A DNA stretch of 64,000 nt, taken from the NCBI RefSeq assembly GCF_052060035.1, contig NZ_JBPOEA010000007.1:61459-125458 (forward strand). Reading direction: 5' to 3'. The DNA is from Fodinibius sp052060035 (lineage in GTDB: Bacteria > Bacteroidota > Rhodothermia > Balneolales > Balneolaceae). Within the stretch, counting starts at the first letter, position 1; every line of letters begins with the position of its first letter. Under the pieces are notes generated by a model. That model searched no databases. It was not told where the DNA came from and was given only the letters and a program-made list of their open reading frames with translations. Of the stretch, positions 25,200 to 34,612 are shown one piece after another. The position numbers and the translations under genes are program-made.

Positions 25200-27053
25200 C
25201 TACTGCTCCGAAATGGTAGCGTCTATAGAATTACTTTCCTGCTTTATGTGCTTGCGGATCTCATCATCCAGGTGAATATAAAATGCTTGGTCGCCTTTGG
25301 CAGGTGAGGGTGGATTATCCACGGTATACGGAAAAATTTCGTTATTTGAGGTGATTAGAAACAAAGGAATGTATTGCTCTCCAATTTGCTGTTTAAATTC
25401 AGCGACAGGATGCTCCTCATCAAATGTAATAGATTGGATTTCTGTGTTTTTTGAAAAGAAACGGGATAAATTTTCAAAATTTAAGCGTTCATGAAATAAG
25501 ATTCGGCCACTCAGGTGACGGGTTACATCTTTATTTTCCATCTGTCCCTGGGTGTTGGGGGCCAGCTGAAAAACGTGCGACCGACCGAATATTTCTCCGA
25601 ATCGAAGGGCGGCAAGTGAGTTTGTTTCATCATTGGGCGTCAATGAAAGCATGCGTCCCACGCCATCAAGATTCAATTCTTCCAAAGCAAATTCTGATAA
25701 GATATTACCGTGGTATGTTTCAATTCCCTTAGATTTGGCACGACTTATGTTTTTCCAGTTTGAATCAGCAATTAATACTTTAAAGCCTTCTTTTTTGACC
25801 GCTGTTGCAATTTTCAAGGCCCATCTGTGAGCTCCAAGAATTAAAAGACCATTTGGTACAGGTTTGGCAACGCCTAATTTTCGAGCTACCCATGCAGCCG
25901 GCAGACCGTAAATGGTGACTGTGCCAATAATCACGAGAAAAACAATAGGCACCAGCTCGTTGGCATGTTCAAAACCATTTTCTGCTAAAGAAATCGCAAA
26001 AATGGAAGAAATAGAGGCTGCCACAACACCGCGCGGTGCCATCCAGCAAAGAAAAAGTTTTTCTCGCCAATTAATTTCTGAAAAATACGTCGATATATAC
26101 ACTCCAACGGGACGAGCAATAAGAATTAGGATGGCAAGGAAAGCTGCGAAGTTCCAGCTCACATTATGGATTAAACTGCTTAATTCTACTCGTGCTGCCA
26201 GTAGAATAAACAAAGCAGACAACAGTAGCACACGTAAATTTTCTTTGAATTCGGTTATGTGGTGTATACGGGCTGTCTTTTGGTTTGCCAATGCGATACC
26301 CATTAAGGTAGTGGCCCAGAGTCCCGATTCGGGTTGAAGCATATCAGATATCGTAAATACGGTAACTACCACCATAAGATTTACCGGGTTTTGCAGATAA
26401 TCGGGAAGAAGATGGCGCTTGAGGAGAAAATATATCAATGCGGCACCGCCCAATCCTACGAGCGTACCAAAAAAGATGGTTTTTACGATACTCATCATGG
26501 CAACGCTGGTAGCGGCAGAAAAACTGGTGCTTAAAATCACTTCAAAGACGAGAACAGCAAGCATGGCCCCAATAGGATCAATAACAATCCCTTCCCATTT
26601 TAGGATAGATCCTACTTGTCCGGAAGGGCGAACCTGACGAAGTAAGGGAATAATAACGGTTGGACCGGTAACGACAAGAATGGCGCCAAGCAGTATAGAA
26701 AGTTCCCAGTCGAACGTAAAAAGGTAGTAAGCCGAAACAGCGGTTATGCCCCACGTTAAGATAACTCCTATACTTACGAGGTTCCCAACGGTGCTGCCAA
26801 TATCTTTAAGTTCTGAAAACCGAAGGCTTAATCCACCTTCAAAAAGAATAATTGCAACAGATACTGAAATAAACGGAGAGAGCAGGTCGCCCATTAAATG
26901 GTCCGGATTAAGAAGTCCGAAAACAGGACCTGCAAGGACCCCGCTAATCAACAAAAGTAAGATAGCTGGTAGTTTAAAGCGCCAGGCAACCCATTGTGCG
27001 CCAATGCCAAACAGCAGAATACTTGTTATACCAATTAAGAGATGTTCACCCAT
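25200..27053 (-). CDS. CPA1-type Na+(K+)/H+ antiporter with C-terminal RCK_N-like domain
   Basis: A 617-residue inner-membrane cation/proton exchanger. About twelve membrane segments fill residues 1-395 (LLIGITSILLFGIGAQWVAW; SVAIILFEGGLSLRF; ILVVTGPTVIIPLLRQVRP). Transport-site acid residues occur in WEGIVIDPIGAMLAV, where IDP replaces the more common ND pair. From about 400 a TrkA-N/RCK-like Rossmann domain begins (GLLILGAHRWALKIATAVKKEG, then VLIADSNWKNISRAKSKGIE), though its glycine motif is degenerate. The C-terminal 100 residues may be RCK_C-like. Probably handles sodium or pH stress; the cation is not determined. Confidence 0.88.
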   Translation of the reverse strand: MGEHLLIGITSILLFGIGAQWVAWRFKLPAILLLLISGVLAGPVFGLLNPDHLMGDLLSPFISVSVAIILFEGGLSLRFSELKDIGSTVGNLVSIGVILTWGITAVSAYYLFTFDWELSILLGAILVVTGPTVIIPLLRQVRPSGQVGSILKWEGIVIDPIGAMLAVLVFEVILSTSFSAATSVAMMSIVKTIFFGTLVGLGGAALIYFLLKRHLLPDYLQNPVNLMVVVTVFTISDMLQPESGLWATTLMGIALANQKTARIHHITEFKENLRVLLLSALFILLAARVELSSLIHNVSWNFAAFLAILILIARPVGVYISTYFSEINWREKLFLCWMAPRGVVAASISSIFAISLAENGFEHANELVPIVFLVIIGTVTIYGLPAAWVARKLGVAKPVPNGLLILGAHRWALKIATAVKKEGFKVLIADSNWKNISRAKSKGIETYHGNILSEFALEELNLDGVGRMLSLTPNDETNSLAALRFGEIFGRSHVFQLAPNTQGQMENKDVTRHLSGRILFHERLNFENLSRFFSKNTEIQSITFDEEHPVAEFKQQIGEQYIPLFLITSNNEIFPYTVDNPPSPAKGDQAFYIHLDDEIRKHIKQESNSIDATISEQ

Positions 27054-27304
27054 GAATCGCCGGAAATATTTTTTTTGTTATCACAAATGATGAAAATCTA
27101 TAAATGAGTGGTTAGAAACAAAATTATTACAGCTTTCTTATTGAGTAGCAACTGAAGACAGAACCAGTTAAAATAAATTGGGTATAGAATCTTTAAATAT
27201 TACTATGGGATTAAAAATAGTTAAAATCGGGCCAATAATTTTAGGAATAATACAATCCTTGTATTTTAGAGTCTCAATCAATAGTAACTGTCAAGCAAAT
27301 ACTC

Positions 27305-27556
27305 ATGGACAGCCAAATAAAAAATAAACTTATTATAGAATTTTCTTGGCTGTTGGGAATTATTATAGCCTCAGCTGCATTAGAGTATGCTATTATAGTA
27401 TTTTTTGACCTACACCCGATCTTAAGTGTTAAGATACAAGGGTTTATCGGTCTTGTTGTAGTCGCATATATTATTCGTATGATAGCTCGAATGGGGAAAC
27501 AGGGAGTTATTGCTTTTGAGGATGATGAACAAGAAAAATCTGGAGAACGGGAATAA
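27305..27556 (+). CDS. Small two-helix membrane protein, unknown function
   Basis: An 83-residue frame starting at ATG 27305 with two hydrophobic segments (WLLGIIIASAALEYAIIVFF and FIGLVVVAYIIRMIARMG), a basic turn, and an acidic tail DDEQEKSGERE. It lies 73 bases upstream of the first APC permease in the same direction and may be a partner or leader protein. I do not recognise the family. Codon use and the ordered hydrophobic pattern favour a real gene. Confidence 0.6.
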   Translation: MDSQIKNKLIIEFSWLLGIIIASAALEYAIIVFFDLHPILSVKIQGFIGLVVVAYIIRMIARMGKQGVIAFEDDEQEKSGERE

Positions 27557-27629
27557 CATTTCACAATAATTTTTTTTGATAAGCTGTTTTTTCAATTCTG
27601 AATAGCTTTAAAACCACAATTATTTCATT

Positions 27630-29756
27630 TTGGCAGAACTGAAAGATTCCAAAAAACTTAACAAAACACTTGGAGCATTTGATGTATTCGCAATAGCAAC
27701 GGGAGCTATGTTTAGTTCCGGTTTGTTTTTATTACCGGGCTTGGCTGCAAGTGTTACGGGTCCCTCAGTTTTTCTGGCCTATCTGGTTTCAGGTATTTTG
27801 GTCATTCCTACTATGTTGAGCAAAGCAGAACTCGGTACAGCTTTTCCACGGGCGGGTGGCACTTATTATATCATCGATCGGACGTTGGGGCCCTTAATGG
27901 GCAGCATCGGTGGATTTGGTTCGTGGTTGTCCCTTGTTTTTAAAAGTGCTTTTGCCCTTATCGGAATGGGAGCATATATCTCAATCTTTTTTGAAGTACC
28001 CATAACACCGGTTGCCGTTATGCTGACTCTTGCATTTGGCGCACTAAATATTTTTGGAGCAAAAGAGACAAGCAGACTTCAGAATATCCTGGTTATCACG
28101 TTGCTTTCGGTTATGGCTTTTTACCTGGTGCAAGGCTTTTCTTACCTCTTTTCATTAGATATGCTGGATATCCACCGAGAGAAGTTTACCCCCTTTTTTA
28201 AGGATGGGATGCAGGGTTTCTTTGCTACTGTCGGAATGGTATTTGTTTCCTATGCCGGACTCACAAAGGTTGTGAGCGTCGCGGAAGAGGTTGAAGATCC
28301 GGATAAAAATATACCGCGCGGCATGTTTCTGTCGATATTAACCGCCATTGTGGTATATGTTGCGGGCGTTATTTTGATGACATCCGTTTTGGAACCCGAA
28401 GCGTTTTATAAAGATTTAACCCCTGTTGCTACTGCCGGTAACGTGTTTTTGAATTGGTTGCCGGGTGATACAGGTCTCATTTTAGTGGTAATAGCTGCGA
28501 TTGCTGCCTTTGCATCAACAGGTAACGCCGGTATTATGTCAGCCTCCCGATTTCCCTTAGCCATGGCCCGTGATAAATTAGTTCACTCCAACTTTTCGAA
28601 GTTAGGGAAGTTTGATACTCCGGTTTATTCTATTGTTGCAACCACGGGTATGATGGTGTTTTTACTGCTGGTTTTTAATGTGAAGGAAGTGGCCAAGTTG
28701 GCCAGTGCATTTAAACTATTGCTATTTGGCCTCCTGAATTTGGCGGTTATTGTGATGCGTGAAAGCCAAATTGAAGAGTATGATCCCGGTTATACCTCAC
28801 CGTTTTATCCCTGGGTGCAAATGCTGGGGATGTTAACCTCGGGACTATTGATACTTGAGATGGGTATTTTATCTATTCTATTTACCGTCGCGATCACCAT
28901 AATGTCGGTAGCTTGGTATTACTATTATGCCTATGGAAAAATTGATCGCCAAGGGGCTATATTTCATGTAAGTGAGCGATTGGCACAATACAAAGATCGC
29001 GGCCTTGAACATGAAATGCGCCATATTTTGCAAGAGAAAGGGTTACGCGACGAAGACCCATACGAGCTGGTTGTAAGTAAGGCTACAATATTGGATGTAA
29101 CTGACAAGCAGACCACCTACGAAGATATCGTAAAAAAAGCCTGCACCACACTGGCAACCAAAGTGAGTATGGATAAGGAGGAGCTAATCAAAGCCTTTAA
29201 TAAAGAGGATGATTTCGGAGCACTTTCGATCGGTAAAGGGGCGGCTTTAAATCATACGCGAATACCGGTTGAGGCAGAGCCGGAGTTGTTTATTGTGCGA
29301 ATCAAAAATGGATTGGTTACGCGCGATACCTGCTTTGAGGACGATACGGAAGATCAGGAGAAACACAAGTTTTATGCCTTGTTCTTTTTAGTCAGTTCAG
29401 AAAAAGATGCTACACAGCACCTGCGATTTTTAGCCCACATGGCTGAAATGATTGATCACGAGAATTTCTTTGAACGTTGGATTTCGGCAAAGGATGAGGC
29501 AGAACTTCGGGAAGTATTGCTCCGGAACGAACGGTTTATCAATATTTTTGTTCGCTCTGATGATAAAACGGCCAAACTGATTGGCAAAAAAGTACATGAG
29601 ATCGACCTGCCGGGAGAAAGTCTTGTAGCTATATTAAAAAGAGGGGAAAGTGTTAATATACCCCATGGCAATACAGAAATTCGAGAGGGAGATAAATTGT
29701 CGATCATTGGGCAGATTGAGGATATTAAGCAGATAAAAGAACTCAAAGGTAAATAG
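27630..29756 (+). CDS. APC amino-acid permease fused to EIIA-like and RCK_C-like domains (copy 1)
   Basis: A 708-residue transporter beginning at TTG. Residues 1-440 form an APC permease of about 12 helices with the consensus AIATGAMFSSGLFLLPG and RAGGTYYIIDRTLGPLMGS. A cytosolic part follows: about 480-640 looks like a PTS EIIA type 2 domain (FGALSIGKGAALNHTRIP, with His542 where EIIA has its phosphorylated His, then HLRFLAHMAEMIDHENFFE). The last 65 residues resemble TrkA_C/RCK_C (GKKVHEIDLPGESLVAILKR, IREGDKLSIIG). The accessory domains suggest control by phosphorylation and ligand binding. Its closest relative is the next gene. Confidence 0.88.
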   Translation: MAELKDSKKLNKTLGAFDVFAIATGAMFSSGLFLLPGLAASVTGPSVFLAYLVSGILVIPTMLSKAELGTAFPRAGGTYYIIDRTLGPLMGSIGGFGSWLSLVFKSAFALIGMGAYISIFFEVPITPVAVMLTLAFGALNIFGAKETSRLQNILVITLLSVMAFYLVQGFSYLFSLDMLDIHREKFTPFFKDGMQGFFATVGMVFVSYAGLTKVVSVAEEVEDPDKNIPRGMFLSILTAIVVYVAGVILMTSVLEPEAFYKDLTPVATAGNVFLNWLPGDTGLILVVIAAIAAFASTGNAGIMSASRFPLAMARDKLVHSNFSKLGKFDTPVYSIVATTGMMVFLLLVFNVKEVAKLASAFKLLLFGLLNLAVIVMRESQIEEYDPGYTSPFYPWVQMLGMLTSGLLILEMGILSILFTVAITIMSVAWYYYYAYGKIDRQGAIFHVSERLAQYKDRGLEHEMRHILQEKGLRDEDPYELVVSKATILDVTDKQTTYEDIVKKACTTLATKVSMDKEELIKAFNKEDDFGALSIGKGAALNHTRIPVEAEPELFIVRIKNGLVTRDTCFEDDTEDQEKHKFYALFFLVSSEKDATQHLRFLAHMAEMIDHENFFERWISAKDEAELREVLLRNERFINIFVRSDDKTAKLIGKKVHEIDLPGESLVAILKRGESVNIPHGNTEIREGDKLSIIGQIEDIKQIKELKGK

Positions 29757-29912
29757 TTGGCGTCGATACCTGTGAGCAGATAACAAAAGAAGATGTCCTG
29801 TTAACTTTATTAGTACTCTATCAACAAAATAGATAAGAAGTTTTTTTAAGAAAATGACTTATTTTCTTAAACTCTGAATTAAAATTTCATAAACGATTTA
29901 ACCAAAAAGACC

Positions 29913-32042
29913 ATGCAGCACGAAAAACTGGAAAAGCAACTTGGATTGTGGGATGTATATGCAATTGCTACGGGAGCAATGTTTAGTTCCGGATTTTTTC
30001 TGTTGCCGGGTATTGCTGCAGCCATAACAGGTCCGTCGGTATTTATTGCCTATTTTGTTTCAGGTCTTCTTGTATTACCGACTATGTTTAGCGTGGCAGA
30101 GTTAGCCACTGCCATGCCTAAAGCCGGGGGGACCTACTATATTATTGATCGAAGTCTTGGACCGGTGATGGGGACGGTTGGAGGTTATGGTTCCTGGCTG
30201 GCCTTGGTGTTAAAAAGTGCGTTCGCTTTAATTGGTATGGGCGCTTACATCTCAATTTTTATTGAGCTGCCCATTGTGCCGGTTGCTATCGTCTTGACGC
30301 TTGTTTTCGGAGTCCTAAATATTGTAGGAGCCAAAGAGACTACGGCTCTGCAAAAAGTATTGGTTGCTGCCCTGATAAGCATTATGACTTTTTATATTGC
30401 TCAGGGATTGTTTGCCGTTTTTTCGGCCGACTTTTTTGAGGTTACACGTAAACAGTTTACTCCACTTTTTATTGATGGCGCTACCGGGTTTTGGGCTACC
30501 GTAGGGATGGTTTTTGTTTCCTATGCCGGACTTACAAAAGTTGCCAGTGTGGCCGAAGAAGTTAGAAATCCCGATAAAAATATTCCGTGGGGCATGTTTC
30601 TCTCAATTATGTCGGCCATATTTGTGTACGTTGCCGGTGTGTTTATCATGGTTTCGGTATTAGATCCCGCTGAATTCCGAGAAGATCTTACTCCCGTTGC
30701 CACGGCCGGCGAAGCCTTTATGAGCTGGTTGCCGGGTGAAACAGGTATTTTATTGGTGGTAATAGCGGCGGTAGCGGCTTTTGCTTCTACCGGTAATGCG
30801 GGTATTATGTCAGCTTCGCGCTATCCGTTGGCAATGGCCCGTGACAAGCTTATTGATAATCGATTTTCAAAAATTGGTTCCTTGGGCACACCCGTTATTG
30901 CTATTATTGCCACAGTATTTCTAATGATTTTCTTTCTTGTGGCTTTTGATGTGGCCCAGGTAGCAAAACTGGCCAGTGCATTTCAGCTGCTACTGTTTGG
31001 CTTATTGAATCTGGCAGTAATTGTAATGCGTGAAAGCAAAATTGAGGAGTATGATCCCGGTTTCAATTCTCCACTTTATCCTTGGCTACAGATAGTTGGA
31101 ATGATCCTTTCGGCTGTTCTAATACTGGAAATGGGACTTCTCTCTATTCTCTTCACGCTTGTGGTAAGTATTTTTAGTATTGGTTGGTTTTACTATTATG
31201 CGTATGGCAAAATTGATCGAGAGGGTGCTATTTTTCATGTAACGGCTCGTCTCGGCAAGCGCAAAGATCAGGGATTGGAGCGAGAAATGCGTGGTATCCT
31301 TCGAGAGAAAGGACTGCGTGAAGAAGATCCTTACGAACATGTTGTGGCTGGTGCTGCGGTTATTGATGAACCAAACAAAAACCTGAGTTATAAAACGATT
31401 ATAAAACAGGCTTCTGATATTTTTGCTGATCGTTTAGATATGGATCAGGAGTTTCTTGTTAATAGTTTTTGCAGGGCTCAGGATATGGGAACAATACCTC
31501 TTGGCAATAGCACCGTTATTAATCATATCCGGGTTGAAGAAGACTGCGATCCGCAGATGGTACTGGTGCGTATTCCGGAAAGTATTACTGTTTCTACTGA
31601 GGGATTTGAGGTTCTCGATGAGGATGAAACAGGAGAGGTTGAAAACTTGTGTGCAATGATCTTTTTGGTGAGTTCATCCGAAAATTCCAGTCAGCATCTG
31701 CGATTAATAGCCCACTTGGCTGAGATGATTGACAGTAGACACTTTATTGAACGATGGAAAAGCGCTGAAAATGAATCAGAGCTGCGAGAGATACTCCTGC
31801 GAGATGAACGTTTTATCAATATTACTCTTAGCGAAGATAATAAAACCAAGACGCTTATTGGCAAAGAGATAATGGAAATTGATCTCCCGGGGGAGAGTTT
31901 AGTAACTATTCTAAAAAGAAACGGAGATATCAAAATACCCCACGGACATACTTTATTGGAAGAGGGGGACGAGTTGTCGATCATAGGAGAGGTCGAAGAT
32001 ATCGAAAAAGTGAAAGAATGGCGTAAATCTGATGACGGATAA
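29913..32042 (+). CDS. APC amino-acid permease fused to EIIA-like and RCK_C-like domains (copy 2)
   Basis: A 709-residue tandem paralogue of the preceding gene with the same three-part layout. The permease half is nearly alignable throughout (AIATGAMFSSGFFLLPGIAA; KAGGTYYIIDRSLGPVMG). The EIIA-like part differs more (MGTIPLGNSTVINHIRVEED, with His538 conserved; QHLRLIAHLAEMIDSRHFIE). The RCK_C-like tail reads GKEIMEIDLPGESLVTILKR. Divergence concentrated in the cytosolic half suggests different regulation of similar substrates. The ATG at 29913 starts the conserved KLEKQLGLWDV region. It is followed 73 bases later by nhaA. Confidence 0.88.
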   Translation: MQHEKLEKQLGLWDVYAIATGAMFSSGFFLLPGIAAAITGPSVFIAYFVSGLLVLPTMFSVAELATAMPKAGGTYYIIDRSLGPVMGTVGGYGSWLALVLKSAFALIGMGAYISIFIELPIVPVAIVLTLVFGVLNIVGAKETTALQKVLVAALISIMTFYIAQGLFAVFSADFFEVTRKQFTPLFIDGATGFWATVGMVFVSYAGLTKVASVAEEVRNPDKNIPWGMFLSIMSAIFVYVAGVFIMVSVLDPAEFREDLTPVATAGEAFMSWLPGETGILLVVIAAVAAFASTGNAGIMSASRYPLAMARDKLIDNRFSKIGSLGTPVIAIIATVFLMIFFLVAFDVAQVAKLASAFQLLLFGLLNLAVIVMRESKIEEYDPGFNSPLYPWLQIVGMILSAVLILEMGLLSILFTLVVSIFSIGWFYYYAYGKIDREGAIFHVTARLGKRKDQGLEREMRGILREKGLREEDPYEHVVAGAAVIDEPNKNLSYKTIIKQASDIFADRLDMDQEFLVNSFCRAQDMGTIPLGNSTVINHIRVEEDCDPQMVLVRIPESITVSTEGFEVLDEDETGEVENLCAMIFLVSSSENSSQHLRLIAHLAEMIDSRHFIERWKSAENESELREILLRDERFINITLSEDNKTKTLIGKEIMEIDLPGESLVTILKRNGDIKIPHGHTLLEEGDELSIIGEVEDIEKVKEWRKSDDG

Positions 32043-32115
32043 TGAAATTCGTATTATCTAAGATTGCGCAAAATGTTATATTCAACACGTAATTTTAAAG
32101 TAAAAAAATAGGAAA

Positions 32116-33474
32116 GTGACAGATAACAGTAACGGTTTAGTAAAGAAGATTAAGGGCTTTTTCCAAAAAGACTCGGCGGCAGGTATGATGCTTTTGTATT
32201 CTACAATACTTGCCTTAATTGTAGCAAATAGCCCGCTTTATGAGTGGTATCATCACTTGTTAGAACTACACATATCGATTGGGGTCGGTGATCTTGTGAT
32301 TGATGAATCCGTCCACCACTGGATTAACGATGGGCTGATGGCCATATTTTTTCTGCTCGTTGGGTTAGAAATAAAACGAGAGCTTAAATATGGAGAACTT
32401 TCGACTGTTCAGTCAGCTTTGTTACCGGCTGTTGCTGCGGTTGGCGGAGCTGCGTTGCCTGCGTTAATATTCTGGGGTTTTAATGCAGGTACCGGTTATA
32501 TGGATGGCTGGGCCATTCCCATGGCGACGGATATCGCATTTGTTATTGGAATTGTTGCACTGCTGGGTTCCCGGGTTCCGGTCTGGGCCAAGGTTTTTGT
32601 AACCGCTATTGCGGTCGTGGATGATCTTATTGCTGTTCTTGTGATTGCCTTTTTCTACACCGAGTCAATCAGCATGGTAGCATTGGGCGTTGGCGGCCTT
32701 TGTTTGCTTGTATTGATGCTGTTTAATTACCGCGGAGTCAATAAAATTTCTCCGTATATGATTATTGGATTTATTATGTGGTGGGCTGTTCTTAAGTCCG
32801 GCGTTCACGCAACAATCGCGGGTGTTATGCTTGGATTTGTAATGCCTGCCAGCCGCGGATGGAGTCTCGAGCGTTTGAAAGAATACGCACAGGAAGGATT
32901 TGATCTGTTTAAACAAGCAGAAGACGAAGATATGCCAGTTACCAAAGAACAGGCACTGCATCACATGGAAGAAACGGTAGAACATGCCGAGTCACCCCTA
33001 CACCGCCTGGAGCACAAGCTGCACTTCTCGGTCTATTTTCTGATTATGCCGATCTTTGCTTTTGCCAATGCAGGGGTTATTTTTGATCCCGAAGTGATGG
33101 GCCATGCTTTTGTTTCAACCTTGACGTGGGGTATCGCTATCGGATTATTTGTAGGTAAGCAAATCGGTATTTTAGGGTTTACCTGGATTCTCACCAAGTT
33201 AGGCTTCACGGATTTGGCTGATAACAAAGAAACCTGGAAGGTGGTATATGGCGTTGCTCTACTTGCAGGAATTGGATTTACGATGTCACTATTTATTGCT
33301 AATCTATCCTTTGAGGCCGGATCTGAAGTTCTTGAGTTTGGAAAAGTGGGAATTTTAATAGGTTCACTTGCCAGTGGGCTGTTGGGTTATTACTTCCTTA
33401 GCCGACGTCCGGATTATGGGGCAGATACACAACAACCTTACGATGTTCCAGAGGGAAGTGAAGCAACTTCTTAA
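32116..33474 (+). CDS. nhaA: Na+/H+ antiporter NhaA
   Basis: Exports Na+ in exchange for protons across the inner membrane. The 452-residue protein has the NhaA core with the DD pair in FVTAIAVVDDLIAVLVIAFF, the early AIFFLLVGLEIKRELKYGEL and the late GIGFTMSLFIANLSF. It starts at GTG 32116 with AGGAAA just upstream. Compared with the 388-residue E. coli protein it carries an extra acidic, His-rich cytosolic insert around residues 255-300 (QAEDEDMPVTKEQALHHMEE, then HAESPLHRLEHKLHF), common in Bacteroidota-type NhaA as far as I recall. A terminator follows. Confidence 0.93.
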   Translation: MTDNSNGLVKKIKGFFQKDSAAGMMLLYSTILALIVANSPLYEWYHHLLELHISIGVGDLVIDESVHHWINDGLMAIFFLLVGLEIKRELKYGELSTVQSALLPAVAAVGGAALPALIFWGFNAGTGYMDGWAIPMATDIAFVIGIVALLGSRVPVWAKVFVTAIAVVDDLIAVLVIAFFYTESISMVALGVGGLCLLVLMLFNYRGVNKISPYMIIGFIMWWAVLKSGVHATIAGVMLGFVMPASRGWSLERLKEYAQEGFDLFKQAEDEDMPVTKEQALHHMEETVEHAESPLHRLEHKLHFSVYFLIMPIFAFANAGVIFDPEVMGHAFVSTLTWGIAIGLFVGKQIGILGFTWILTKLGFTDLADNKETWKVVYGVALLAGIGFTMSLFIANLSFEAGSEVLEFGKVGILIGSLASGLLGYYFLSRRPDYGADTQQPYDVPEGSEATS

Positions 33475-33496
33475 TTCTTAGATCAGTTTGTTTTTT

Positions 33497-33530
33497 AAAG
33501 GCGGCCTTTATCGGGTCGCCTTTTTTATTT
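33497..33530 (+). terminator. Rho-independent terminator after nhaA
   Basis: Stem AAAGGCGGCC / GGGTCGCCTTT including one G-U pair, loop TTTATC, followed by a T-rich run. Confidence 0.85.
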
Positions 33531-33590
33531 TATGCTGGTGTAAATTAAACTGACTGGTATGCCCGAAAGTACCGGAAGTTTACCTAACTC

Positions 33591-34598
33591 TTATTCAGTA
33601 ATTTTGGGATTATCAATAGAGCCTTGCAATTGAATGGTAATTCCTTCTTGCGATTTCGGTAGGGTGATGGATAACAGCTTTTCGATATTGGTTAATACAT
33701 TACCGAATGTTTCCGAAAAATCGGAGAGAGAAACCTTCATGTTCCTAAATTCAGAATCTTGCAGCGGTTTGTTAAGAATGATGTGTCCCCCGCTGGTAAA
33801 TAGGGCTAATTCTGATTTAAGAGTAGATTCGATCGCTAAGGTATCCACGGCTTGAGAAGCCGGCTTGGACCGAAGCTCTGCATGTTGAAAAGGGATAGCA
33901 TCAGATTGATAGCCAAAGCCTTTAATGAAGAAACTGTACTTGTTTTGGAAGGGCTCAGGGGGTGTCCAGATGAGCGAATCCAGCCGTATGCTATGCGCCC
34001 CTTCTTTCCAGAAGTTTGTTTGTCCTTTAGAAATGGTCCCTGAATAATTCAGCTTTTGTGCCTTAACTTTTGAAATTAAGGTTTGAGGAATCGAAAAAGT
34101 TACACTACTACTTTTAATTTCAATAGCGTGATCAGCCTGGAAAGGTATTCCGTTTACAGCACTTGTAATCCCATCAAGGGCATTCCCTTGAAACGAAACC
34201 GTAAGCGAATCCGATTTTATTTCTTGCAGCTTTGCTTTGTTGGTATAAGAAGGTGATACCACCGAAACGTTGGTATTATCCACATGGCTCAACCCATATT
34301 CAATACCACCAAAATAGATGTTTAAAAAGTCGAGGTAATTGAGGTCGACTTTGAGTTGCCGTGCACGTTCGATATGATTTCCTAAAATTATATTAAGGTC
34401 ACTAATCGTGATATCTGCCGAGAAAGGGGCTACCTCTATATTGGAATACTGAACAGAAATCGTGGTTGCTTTTTCAGTCTGTTCCTGGATAGCCTCATCT
34501 ATTTGCTGCTCCGCTTGTGAAGCTGCTAAGAAGTGATAGCCGATAACAGCTATCACGAGAAACAGAGCACCTATGAGATAATATTTTATATTTTTCAT
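33591..34598 (-). CDS. Membrane-anchored AsmA-like periplasmic protein, function unknown
   Basis: A 335-residue protein with one N-terminal membrane anchor (YYLIGALFLVIAVIGYHFLA) and a periplasmic body rich in beta strands. Phrases such as ISDLNIILGNHIERARQLKVDLNY and the ending GITIQLQGSIDNPKIT resemble AsmA/DUF748-like repeats involved in outer-membrane lipid homeostasis. There are no catalytic motifs. It lies just downstream of hisS on the same strand (14 bases), so it may be co-transcribed. The family assignment is tentative. Confidence 0.65.
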   Translation of the reverse strand: MKNIKYYLIGALFLVIAVIGYHFLAASQAEQQIDEAIQEQTEKATTISVQYSNIEVAPFSADITISDLNIILGNHIERARQLKVDLNYLDFLNIYFGGIEYGLSHVDNTNVSVVSPSYTNKAKLQEIKSDSLTVSFQGNALDGITSAVNGIPFQADHAIEIKSSSVTFSIPQTLISKVKAQKLNYSGTISKGQTNFWKEGAHSIRLDSLIWTPPEPFQNKYSFFIKGFGYQSDAIPFQHAELRSKPASQAVDTLAIESTLKSELALFTSGGHIILNKPLQDSEFRNMKVSLSDFSETFGNVLTNIEKLLSITLPKSQEGITIQLQGSIDNPKITE

Positions 34599-34612
34599 AG
34601 ATGCGTTTGGCC

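Noticed and set aside
25912..26337. Plus-strand frame of 141 codons opposite the CPA1 antiporter
   Set aside because: Antisense to a clear membrane transporter; low-complexity translation with no recognisable domain.
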